IMG/VR virus record: IMGVR_UViG_3300020183_000266
Location: 1 to 33,891 of that record
Direction: 5' to 3' (one strand)
Source of the DNA: a virus
Length of the DNA stretch: 33,891 nucleotides
Made by a program: the position numbers and the translations under genes
Shown: piece after piece, positions 6,079-13,464 of the stretch
Position numbering within the stretch: the stretch's first letter is position 1
Layout: every line of letters starts with the position of its first letter
The notes under the pieces: model-generated
The model's input: only the letters and a program-made list of their open reading frames with translations
Database searches by the model: none
What the model was told of the DNA's origin: nothing

Positions 6079-6354
6079 ATGGGCGCACCGATAGGAAATA
6101 CCAATGGAGCAAAGGGCAAGATGTTCTATGACGCCCTGCGGAAAGCTCTAGTCCAAAACCCTACAAGACTGCCTCGGATAGTAGAGCAGCTCTTGGCGCA
6201 GGCTGAAGCTGGAGAGCCTTGGGCGGTGAAGGAAGTGATAGACCGCTTAGACGGGAAGGCCATCCAGATCAACCAGATGGAAAACGCTGACGGGTCGCCG
6301 ATCCTGAATGCGATACAGGTCACGTTTGTGAAGCCTGAAGTCATAGATGTCTGA
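6079..6354 (+). CDS. terS: Terminase small subunit-like protein
   Basis: The 91-aa product starts G-A-P-I-G-N-T-N-G-A-K-G-K and continues with a helical segment A-V-K-E-V-I-D-R-L-D-G-K-A, a pattern common in short phage TerS-like proteins next to TerL. Small terminases bind the packaging site and hand DNA to the large subunit. The assignment rests on this motif and on its place immediately before terL, which it overlaps by 8 bases. No strong Shine-Dalgarno precedes ATG 6079 (only GAGC). At 91 aa it is short, so an additional oligomerisation region may be missing or minimal. Confidence 0.65.
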   Translation: MGAPIGNTNGAKGKMFYDALRKALVQNPTRLPRIVEQLLAQAEAGEPWAVKEVIDRLDGKAIQINQMENADGSPILNAIQVTFVKPEVIDV

Positions 6355-7642
6355 AGTAGAGGATCGTGAGCTACTAGCTCAGGCGGTTGCCAAAGCTGAG
6401 TTCCCGGTAAAACTTGCGTGTCTCTTTGAGCCCAAGCGGTACAAGGTTCTCTATGGCGGTCGAGGCGGGGCAAAGTCTTGGGGGGTGGCCAGAGCTTTAC
6501 TGATCAAAGGAGCTAAAGACTCGCTGAGACTGCTTTGCGCCCGGGAGTTTCAGGTGTCAATTAAGGACTCAGTTCATAAGCTCTTGGCCGACCAGATCGA
6601 GCAGCTAGGACTTACGGAGTTCTATGAGATAACCAACAATTCGATTAGGGGCCGCAACGGGACAGAATTTGCCTTTGTGGGGCTGAAGAACAACATCATG
6701 TCGATTAAGTCATTCGAAGGCGTGGACATCTGTTGGTGCGAAGAGGCCCAGACTATATCCAAGACAAGCTGGAACGTCCTGATCCCAACGATCCGTAAGG
6801 ACAACAGCGAGATATGGGTGACCTTTAACCCGGAGCTAGAGACCGATGACACCTACCAGCGGTTTGTGATCAGCCCGCCTAATAACGCATTTGTGCAGAA
6901 GATTACATGGCGGGATAACCCGTGGTTCCCTCAAACCCTGCGGGAAGAAAAAGAGAACCTTGAGGTCAGGGATCACGATGCCTACCTCAATATCTGGGAA
7001 GGTTTGTGCCGCAGGACGGTCGATGGGGCGGTCTTTGCCCAAGAGCTGACGATGGCCGAGATGGACGGACGGATCACCAAAGTCCCGTATGACGCCGTAA
7101 AGCCTGTCCACGCCGTCTTTGATCTTGGCTGGGCAGATAACACCGCGATATGGTTCGTTCAGTTTGTAGGGTTTGAGATCCGGTTGATCCGCTACATGGA
7201 GGACAACCAAAAGACCATGAGCTACTACTTGGCCCAGATGCAGTCATTGGGTTATGTGTACGACACCATCTGGCTACCCCATGACGCCGAGAACACGACC
7301 CTAGCGGCGGCTGGCCGGTCGATTGCGGACATCGTCAGGCAGGCCAACTACAAGGTTCAGGTAATTCCGAGAGTCCCCGTAGCCGACTCGATCAATGCGG
7401 CTCGGACTATGTTTTCCAAGTGTTTTTTTGATAAGGAAAACTGCTATCAGGGGCTACAATGCTTGAGACACTATCGGTATGATGTAGATCCAGATACCAA
7501 GCAGTTCTCTAAATCGCCCCTGCACGACCTTTATTCGCATGGTGCGGATGCGTTTAGGTACATTGGTTTGGTGGTGAACGAACCCCGGAAGTCTGGGCCA
7601 AAGAAGCCGGTCTACCAGATCCCGGGATCATGGATGGGCTAA
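6347..7642 (+). CDS. terL: Terminase large subunit
   Basis: This 431-aa packaging ATPase/nuclease is of the PBSX/Terminase_3 type. The Walker A motif G-G-R-G-G-A-K-S is at residues 37-44, and the Walker B-like V-D-I-C-W-C-E-E-A at 126-134. W-V-T-F-N-P-E near 157-163 fits the coupling motif. The nuclease domain begins around V-F-D-L-G-W-A-D-N (258-265; D259 and D264 are candidate metal ligands), with P-H-D-A-E at 311-315 and a late H-D-L-Y-S-H-G-A-D-A-F-R-Y block. It pumps DNA into the prohead and cuts it, probably by headful. Length is typical. Confidence 0.93.
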   Translation: MSEVEDRELLAQAVAKAEFPVKLACLFEPKRYKVLYGGRGGAKSWGVARALLIKGAKDSLRLLCAREFQVSIKDSVHKLLADQIEQLGLTEFYEITNNSIRGRNGTEFAFVGLKNNIMSIKSFEGVDICWCEEAQTISKTSWNVLIPTIRKDNSEIWVTFNPELETDDTYQRFVISPPNNAFVQKITWRDNPWFPQTLREEKENLEVRDHDAYLNIWEGLCRRTVDGAVFAQELTMAEMDGRITKVPYDAVKPVHAVFDLGWADNTAIWFVQFVGFEIRLIRYMEDNQKTMSYYLAQMQSLGYVYDTIWLPHDAENTTLAAAGRSIADIVRQANYKVQVIPRVPVADSINAARTMFSKCFFDKENCYQGLQCLRHYRYDVDPDTKQFSKSPLHDLYSHGADAFRYIGLVVNEPRKSGPKKPVYQIPGSWMG

Positions 7643-7645
7643 AAC

Positions 7646-9808
7646 ATGGCAAAAGTAGACGTACCCAGCGCAATCCCAGCAGACTCGCGGATTCAGGAGG
7701 CAATCGACTTCCTGAAGTTTTCTAACGAGGCCGACACCGAGAACAGGCAACAGGGTCTTGATGACCTACGATTCTCAGCCGGTAACCAATGGCCAATCGA
7801 GGTTCAGAACTCCCGCCACCTTGAGGCTAGGCCGTGTCTGACGATCAATAAGCTGGACGCCTATGTCAGGCAGATTGTCAACGGAATGAGACAGTCTAGA
7901 CCCCGGATGCGGGCGCATTCCATGAACTCCGAGGCTAACGCGAAGGTTGCGGACATCCTGACGGGGATCTTTAAGCACATCGAGGTTAATTCCGATGCGG
8001 ATACAGCCTATGACACCGCCGGCGAATATGCGGTCAGGATCGGCTGGGGCTACTGGCGGGTTGTAACCGACTATGTGCGGGACGACAGCTTTGATCAGGA
8101 AATCTACCTAAGACCCATTGATAACCCGTTTTCGGTCTACTTTGACCCCAACTCAGTCCAGCCGGACGGATCAGACGCCGAGAAGGTCTTGATCACCCAG
8201 CTTATGAGCAAGGCCGACTTTGAGAAGCAGTACCCCGATGCAGACTCGGGTGGCGACTTTAACCAGCGCGGGACGGGCGACTTTGACCCAGATTGGGTGC
8301 AAAAGGAGGACATTCGTATAGCTGAATACTTCTACGTTGAGCGCAAAAAGACCAAGTTACTACTGCTATCCGATGGGACAAAGGTCTACAAGGACGAGGC
8401 GCCGAGCCCGGAAATCATGGCTGCGGCAGACATCATGGTTGTGGGTGAACGTGAAACCATGCGCCGGGAAATCAAGTGGTGCAAGCTCACAGGTCTTGAG
8501 ATCCTAGAGGAACGGACTTGGGCTGGACGCTACATCCCGGTCGTCCCGGTCTATGGCCAGATGCTGACCGTTGAGGATAAGCGCAAGAAGTATGGGTTGG
8601 TGCGAAACGCCAAGGACGCCCAGCGGATGTATAACTACTGGCAGACCAGCCTGACCGAGAGTATAGCCTTGGCTCCAAAGGCCAAGTGGCTGATGGCTGA
8701 AGGTCAGGACGAAGGGCATGAAAATGAGTGGGCGCAGGCCAACATCAAGTCGATGCCAGTTCTGCGCTACAAGCAGACGGACATTAATGGTAAGGAGGCT
8801 CCCTCGCCTCAACGACTACAACCGGAGCCGCCGCCAGCCGGGGTTATTTCTGCGGCGATGGCAATCGATAAGGACTTACAGTCGGTCGTAGGCATTTACG
8901 ACCCCTCTCAGCTCCCGCAAGGAAATATGTCTGGGAAGGCTATTCGCGGTCAGCAGATGCAAGTCGATATGACCAACTTCCATTTCTTTGACAACCTGAC
9001 CCGATCCATGAAGCACACCGGACGGATCATTTTGGATCTGATTCCGAAGATTTATGACCGCGAGCGGGTCATGCGGATTATTGGCTACGATGGCAAGCCA
9101 GAAATGGTAACAATTAACCAGCGAGTCCCTGATGAGATGGGCGTTGAGAAGATTTTGAATGATGTGACTGTCGGTGAGTATGACGTCTACATGGACACCG
9201 GCCCGGGCTATCAGTCTAAGCGTCAGGAGGCTGTCGAGGCCATGATGCCGATGATTGCCACCAATCAGGAACTCTTTAATCTTGCAGGCGACCTAGTCTT
9301 TAGGAACATGGACTTCCCCGGAGCGGAGGTGATTGCAGACCGTCTAGCTGCGGTCAACCCCCTGTCTCAGATTGACGAGAAGAGCGACATCCCGCCAGAG
9401 GTTCAGATGAAGCTCATGCAGGCCGAGAAGCAGATTGCGGATATGCAACAGATGATTGCCGCGATGCAGCTAGAGAAGCAGTACCGTGGGGACGTTGAGG
9501 CCATCCGTCAGGAAGGCGAGACCAAGCGCAAGCTCATGGATGTGACCTCTAGGGCGTACAACACCGACACGATCAACGAGGCCAAGGTCAACCAGCAGAT
9601 CCTTGCGACCAAGACCTCGCAGGACAAGACCGAGCTGGATGCCATCACCAAGATGCTTCTAAAACGCATGGACACCAGCCAGCTCCAGCAGGCCATCAGG
9701 GAGAAAGACATGGAGCAGGCTCAGATTGCGAGCTTTGCCGAGCGGGAGGTGAATCAGACCGAAAACCCGTTTATCCAACAGCAGAAACAAATTGCCGGAT
9801 TGGGATAA
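7646..9808 (+). CDS. P22-like portal protein
   Basis: The 720-aa protein sits directly after terL and matches the length of P22 gp1 (725 aa). The N-terminal part shows the family pattern R-F-S-A-G-N-Q-W-P ... R-P-C-L-T-I-N-K-L-D-A-Y-V-R-Q-I-V-N-G. A Gln/Met-rich helical C-terminal section (about 580-710: K-Q-I-A-D-M-Q-Q-M-I-A-A-M-Q) corresponds to the alpha-helical barrel that projects into the P22 head. The dodecameric ring forms the DNA channel at one capsid vertex and docks terminase, then the gp4-like tail factor. Confidence 0.9.
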   Translation: MAKVDVPSAIPADSRIQEAIDFLKFSNEADTENRQQGLDDLRFSAGNQWPIEVQNSRHLEARPCLTINKLDAYVRQIVNGMRQSRPRMRAHSMNSEANAKVADILTGIFKHIEVNSDADTAYDTAGEYAVRIGWGYWRVVTDYVRDDSFDQEIYLRPIDNPFSVYFDPNSVQPDGSDAEKVLITQLMSKADFEKQYPDADSGGDFNQRGTGDFDPDWVQKEDIRIAEYFYVERKKTKLLLLSDGTKVYKDEAPSPEIMAAADIMVVGERETMRREIKWCKLTGLEILEERTWAGRYIPVVPVYGQMLTVEDKRKKYGLVRNAKDAQRMYNYWQTSLTESIALAPKAKWLMAEGQDEGHENEWAQANIKSMPVLRYKQTDINGKEAPSPQRLQPEPPPAGVISAAMAIDKDLQSVVGIYDPSQLPQGNMSGKAIRGQQMQVDMTNFHFFDNLTRSMKHTGRIILDLIPKIYDRERVMRIIGYDGKPEMVTINQRVPDEMGVEKILNDVTVGEYDVYMDTGPGYQSKRQEAVEAMMPMIATNQELFNLAGDLVFRNMDFPGAEVIADRLAAVNPLSQIDEKSDIPPEVQMKLMQAEKQIADMQQMIAAMQLEKQYRGDVEAIRQEGETKRKLMDVTSRAYNTDTINEAKVNQQILATKTSQDKTELDAITKMLLKRMDTSQLQQAIREKDMEQAQIASFAEREVNQTENPFIQQQKQIAGLG

Positions 9809-9837
9809 TTGACACCTATCAAGAAACAGTTTTTAAT
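9809..9837 (+). promoter_or_regulatory. Strong promoter upstream of scaffold and coat genes
   Basis: A perfect -35 TTGACA (9809-9814), a 17-base spacer and TTTAAT (9832-9837, 5 of 6). AAACAGTT (9824-9831) fills the spacer end and abuts the -10. It lies in the portal-scaffold gap and would boost transcription of the scaffold and the highly expressed coat gene. Start is expected near 9844. Confidence 0.75.
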
Positions 9838-9849
9838 AGATACAACCTA

Positions 9850-9875
9850 CCGATGGGTTCATCGGGTTTATTCTT
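9850..9875 (+). terminator. Hairpin in the scaffold leader, possibly a leaky terminator
   Basis: CCGATG (9850-9855), loop GGTT, CATCGG (9860-9865), then GTTTATTCTT. It could attenuate read-through from the portal gene or form a 5' stem-loop protecting the message from the 9809-9837 promoter. The scaffold Shine-Dalgarno GGAG (9876-9879) follows at once. The six-pair stem and broken T-run make strong termination unlikely. Confidence 0.45.
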
Positions 9876-9885
9876 GGAGTGATCC

Positions 9886-10818
9886 ATGTCCGAAGTAGCG
9901 CAAGAAGTAGCGCAGGAGCCAGCCCGGAAACAGGCGGCGATGGTAGTAACGAGTGAGAATTTAGCCGAGTTTTCGTTAAAGAAAATAGGTTTAGCGCCCA
10001 ACGGAACTCCTATTGAGGCCGCAGAAGCGGAGCCAGTAGTCGAGCAAGAGGCGAGTGAGCCGACTAACGAAAGTGAGGCTGCGACAGGTGAGAAGAAGCA
10101 AAACCCGAAGCTAGAAAAGCGGTTTTCGGAACTGACTAAGCAGCGTGAACTGGCCCGCCAAGAAGCGGATCGGGAGCGTCAAGCGCGGTTAGAGCTGGAG
10201 AATCGGCTAAAAGAAATGGAGTCCAAGGTCTCTCCTCAAAAGGAACCTAGCGACCCTGATCCCAAACCCGATCCAAGCCAGTTCAATGACGCCTTGGAGT
10301 ACGCTGAAGCTCTGGCCGAATGGACGACTGACAAGAAGTTAAGAGAACGTGAGCAGGCAGAAATGGCTCGCAGGGCTCAGGAGGAACAGGCTAGGAAGTA
10401 TTCCGAGTTCCAAAAGAGAATGGAATCTGCGAAGTCAAAGCTGCCGGATTTTGAGGCAACGATTGCCTCTGGTGGGGACATTCCTGTGAGTGCGCCTGTC
10501 AGCGAAGCAATCATTGAGAGTGACTACGGGCCACAGATCCTGTACTACCTCGCCGACAATCCAGAGTTCACTAAAGGACTTCAAGACAGGTCGTTGACCG
10601 CACAAATTAGAGCTATTGGGCGACTTGAGGCCAAGTTTGAAGAAGCCCCTCAAGACAGCAAGAAGGAACCTGTGGCGAAAAAATCGAATGCTCCGGCTCC
10701 GATTTCGCCTATCAAGGCAAGCAGTTCTACGGTGGACGTAGGTCTAAATGCTGATCGTCAATGGCATGGGACTTACCAACAATGGAGAGCGGCTCGCCTT
10801 GCGGGAAAGATCAAGTAG
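9886..10818 (+). CDS. Scaffolding protein
   Basis: The 310-aa, strongly charged, helical and coiled-coil-rich protein lies between portal and coat, the position of P22 gp8 (303 aa). A repetitive N-terminus (E-V-A-Q-E-V-A-Q-E) leads into an acidic stretch. A long helix at about 75-120 (R-F-S-E-L-T-K-Q-R-E-L-A-R-Q-E-A-D-R-E) follows, and the C-terminal region ends W-H-G-T-Y-Q-Q-W-R-A-A-R-L-A-G-K-I-K. That basic C-terminus is where P22 scaffold binds coat. It directs prohead assembly and normally leaves before or during packaging. It has its own promoter and GGAG ribosome-binding site. Confidence 0.85.
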   Translation: MSEVAQEVAQEPARKQAAMVVTSENLAEFSLKKIGLAPNGTPIEAAEAEPVVEQEASEPTNESEAATGEKKQNPKLEKRFSELTKQRELARQEADRERQARLELENRLKEMESKVSPQKEPSDPDPKPDPSQFNDALEYAEALAEWTTDKKLREREQAEMARRAQEEQARKYSEFQKRMESAKSKLPDFEATIASGGDIPVSAPVSEAIIESDYGPQILYYLADNPEFTKGLQDRSLTAQIRAIGRLEAKFEEAPQDSKKEPVAKKSNAPAPISPIKASSSTVDVGLNADRQWHGTYQQWRAARLAGKIK

Positions 10819-10852
10819 GGGCAAATTGAAACCTTTTTTGGAGTTATAAAAA

Positions 10853-12100
10853 ATGGCAAATAATTTGCTAACCATCTCCATGATCACCAACGAGGCGTTG
10901 ATGGTCTTGGAAAACGAACTTACGTTCACGGCCCGCGTTGACCGTTCTTATGACGATCAGTTTGCGGTTACTGGCGCTAAGATTGGTAACACCGTAAACG
11001 TCCGGCGTCCCGGTCGTTTTATTGGTACTACCGGCCCTGCGCTCAACGTAGAGGACTTTAACGAGACTTCCGTCCCGGTGACCCTCTCAACCCAGTTCCA
11101 CGTTGACACCCAGTTCACTACTCAGGATCTGGCCCTGTCGTTGGATATGTTCTCTGACCGCGTTCTGAAGCCTGCTATCGCCGCCATCGCTAACAAGATG
11201 GACTTTGATGGCACGAACATGGCCGTAGACAGCACCGCGAACACCGTTGGAACCGCTGGTGTAGTCCCCTCTGACATTGCTACGTTCCTGACCGCACAGG
11301 CTTTTTTGGACGGTGAGGGCGCACCCCGCGATGGCAAGCGTTCCTGCGTGGTTGATCCGTTTACCGGCGCATCCATCGTTGGTTCGTTGAAAGGGCTCTT
11401 TAACCCGCAAGGCACGATTTCTGGCCAGTACGAGAAGGGCTTGATGGGTAAGGACACCATCGGCATGAACTGGTACATGGATCAGAACGTGGTATCACAT
11501 ACCTACGGTTCTTACGCAACTGCAACAATGTCTACCAACACAGCTACCTTTACCGGCTCGCTGACAACTGGTTGGGCTCAGACCAGCACGATTACGATTT
11601 CTGCCGCTACCGCCAACGCAGTCCTGAAGGCTGGCGACACGATCCAAATCGCTAACGTGTTTGCCGTGAACCCCCAGAACCGTCAGCCCTACGGCGGTAA
11701 CGTGTTGCGGTCGTTTAACGTGCAGTCCAATGTAACTATCACCTCTGGTAGTTCCGCTTCCGTGGTTGTGTCACCCGCAATCATCACCGGCGGTCAGTTC
11801 CAGAACGTGTCCGTTGCCTCAACCAGCGCAAGCGCCGTTGTCACGCCATTTAACAAGACCGGCGCAGTCAGCCCGCAGAATCTGGTGTTCCACAAGAACG
11901 CCTTTACTCTGGCTACCGCTGATCTGGAACTGCCCGATGGTGTTCATTTCGCTGGCCGCGCCTCAGACAAGCAGCTTGGTCTGTCGATTCGCGTTGTTCG
12001 TCAATACACGATCAACAACGACTCGATCCCGACCCGTCTGGATGTCCTGTATGGCTGGGCTCCCCTTTATCCTGAGCTGGCTTGCCGAGTGGCAGCCTAA
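10853..12100 (+). CDS. Major capsid protein, P22 coat family
   Basis: The 415-aa protein resembles P22 gp5 (430 aa), with HK97 fold inferred. The N-terminus L-L-T-I-S-M-I-T-N-E-A-L-M-V-L-E-N and the segment Y-D-D-Q-F-A-V-T-G-A-K-I-G-N-T-V-N-V-R-R-P are typical of this family. A beta-rich middle section (about 220-330) corresponds to the inserted domain of P22-type coats. It is read from the scaffold promoter with a good Shine-Dalgarno (GGAG, 10840-10843). P22-type coats depend on GroEL/ES to fold, which may explain the phage GroES-like gene. A terminator follows the next small gene. Confidence 0.92.
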   Translation: MANNLLTISMITNEALMVLENELTFTARVDRSYDDQFAVTGAKIGNTVNVRRPGRFIGTTGPALNVEDFNETSVPVTLSTQFHVDTQFTTQDLALSLDMFSDRVLKPAIAAIANKMDFDGTNMAVDSTANTVGTAGVVPSDIATFLTAQAFLDGEGAPRDGKRSCVVDPFTGASIVGSLKGLFNPQGTISGQYEKGLMGKDTIGMNWYMDQNVVSHTYGSYATATMSTNTATFTGSLTTGWAQTSTITISAATANAVLKAGDTIQIANVFAVNPQNRQPYGGNVLRSFNVQSNVTITSGSSASVVVSPAIITGGQFQNVSVASTSASAVVTPFNKTGAVSPQNLVFHKNAFTLATADLELPDGVHFAGRASDKQLGLSIRVVRQYTINNDSIPTRLDVLYGWAPLYPELACRVAA

Positions 12101-12123
12101 TTAACTGAGAAAGGAACTTAGAA

Positions 12124-12357
12124 ATGAGCAATCCCGGCCCAGCAAGTACCCAAACCACTAACTACCTGTTTAACGGTAACGCCTCTGACGGTGTTGCCCT
12201 TGGCGTGGCGGGTGGTGAGGTTGGTTTTTATGGCGAGACCCCAGTAGTCCAAGCAGCCGCAATCACCACGATTGCAGATGCCGCTACTGGTACTCAAATC
12301 GCCACAGCAGTAAACGCCATCATCACGGCGCTTAAAGACATCGGCATTACTGCCTAA
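12124..12357 (+). CDS. Head fibre / capsid decoration protein
   Basis: The 77-aa protein shows the pattern V-G-F-Y-G-E-T-P-V-V-Q-A-A-A-I (about 36-50) followed by a helix A-V-N-A-I-I-T-A-L-K-D-I-G-I. This matches the short Phage_fiber_2 type (phi29 gp8.5-like head-fibre N-terminus). Such modules sit on capsids or fibres and often mediate attachment to surfaces. Its place directly after the coat gene, before a strong terminator, fits a decoration protein made in large amounts. The Shine-Dalgarno is AAAGGAA near 12110. Confidence 0.72.
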   Translation: MSNPGPASTQTTNYLFNGNASDGVALGVAGGEVGFYGETPVVQAAAITTIADAATGTQIATAVNAIITALKDIGITA

Positions 12358-12375
12358 GATGTTTTGATGACCGAG

Positions 12376-12408
12376 AAAGCCGCCCCCAAAAGGGGTGGCT
12401 TTTTCTTT
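12376..12408 (+). terminator. Rho-independent terminator after the coat/head-fibre genes
   Basis: An 11-pair stem (12376-12386 with 12392-12402, one G-T pair) with a five-base loop, the 3' arm running straight into a T-rich tract (12400-12408). It closes the highly expressed scaffold-coat-fibre message from the 9809-9837 promoter. No new promoter was recognised before 12421, so downstream genes probably depend on read-through or antitermination. Confidence 0.88.
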
Positions 12409-12420
12409 ATCGGAGACTAG

Positions 12421-13125
12421 ATGAAACACATAATGATTGCGCTCCCAACGTACACGGGGGTCGTACATATAGGGACTGTCCACAGTCTTATTGATGACCT
12501 GATCCAACTGGTTCTACGGGGGGATAGGTTTACCCTAGTAGATGACGTAGGCAACTCGGCCATAGCTGACTGTCGCGGGGTCATCGCGTCTAATTTCTAC
12601 AAATCTGACTGCGATATGCTGGTTTTTGTAGACAATGACGTCTGCTGGGAACGTGGTGCTTTACTCAAACTTATCGACCACCCGGTTGACCTAGTAGCTG
12701 GAATCTACCCCCATCGAGTAGACCCCCTGATGTGGACAGTCCGCTGGGATCAAAACAAGAAAGAGCTATGGGCCGACCCCGAGACCAGACTCTTGGAGGT
12801 CGAGTGCATTCCAACGGGATTTATGAAGATTTCTCGGAACTGTATCGCCAAGATGATCGAGGCACACCCGGATACTTGGGTGCATGAAAAGGCCGAGGGC
12901 GGTGAGTTTTGGCCACTATTTGAGCCCCACTTAGATGTCGAAAAAAAGCATCGTTACGGGGAAGATTATTCGTTTTGCATAAAGTGGAGAGAACTAGGCG
13001 AAAAGGTCTGGATCGATCCTGAAATCGGTATGGGTCATGCGGGACTAAAAGTTTTTCAAGGACATATTGGAAATTGGCTCAAAAGTAGGATAATTTCACA
13101 ATCAACAACTGAGGTAAAAACATGA
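12421..13125 (+). CDS. Glycosyltransferase-like protein (GT-A, D-N-D motif)
   Basis: The 234-aa protein has an N-terminal Rossmann-like strand (H-I-M-I-A-L-P-T-Y), then D-C-D-M-L-V-F-V-D-N-D-V-C-W with the DxD metal/nucleotide-sugar motif at residues 71-73. A later G-E-D-Y-S-F-C-I-K-W-R block is typical of family 2-like phage enzymes (a possible catalytic acidic pair E-D). It is embedded in the structural block between head and tail fibre genes, so glycosylation of virion proteins or of the host receptor is plausible. It is distinct from the glycosyltransferase at the contig ends. CGGAGA (12411-12416) is the ribosome-binding site; the stop overlaps the next ATG. Confidence 0.75.
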   Translation: MKHIMIALPTYTGVVHIGTVHSLIDDLIQLVLRGDRFTLVDDVGNSAIADCRGVIASNFYKSDCDMLVFVDNDVCWERGALLKLIDHPVDLVAGIYPHRVDPLMWTVRWDQNKKELWADPETRLLEVECIPTGFMKISRNCIAKMIEAHPDTWVHEKAEGGEFWPLFEPHLDVEKKHRYGEDYSFCIKWRELGEKVWIDPEIGMGHAGLKVFQGHIGNWLKSRIISQSTTEVKT

Positions 13126-13454
13126 ATCAACTCAAGGTTTTAAGCCCAACTTACGCGCTCGCCCTAACTACGTCACCGTCCGCAGCTCTAAATATCGTTC
13201 CGAACACCCCGACCAGAGCTTTTCGGGTAGCTTTTTTGAATACTGGAGCTGGTACTGCCGCAATAACCTTTGGCACTACCAGTAGCAACATGGATACGCC
13301 TGCGATTGCTTCAACAGGTAACGGCGGGTCGTTTGTCTTGGCTCCAAATATGTTTTTACCGATCATTTTGGACTGCCCAGCCCCTGACTTTTACTTAAAA
13401 GCTATTTCGTCTGCTACCAATACGCTTTATGTGACGTTAGTGGCCACCGAATAA
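13122..13454 (+). CDS. Small beta-rich virion protein
   Basis: The 110-aa Ser/Thr/Ala-rich product begins in an ATGA overlap with the glycosyltransferase. It contains F-R-V-A-F-L-N-T-G-A-G-T-A-A-I-T-F-G-T, a pattern of small jelly-roll or immunoglobulin-like decoration and fibre-base proteins. No signal peptide or membrane segment. Placement just before the long tail fibre suggests a tail or decoration component. The family is not identified. Confidence 0.6.
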   Translation: MNQLKVLSPTYALALTTSPSAALNIVPNTPTRAFRVAFLNTGAGTAAITFGTTSSNMDTPAIASTGNGGSFVLAPNMFLPIILDCPAPDFYLKAISSATNTLYVTLVATE

Positions 13455-13464
13455 GGGGTTTTTC

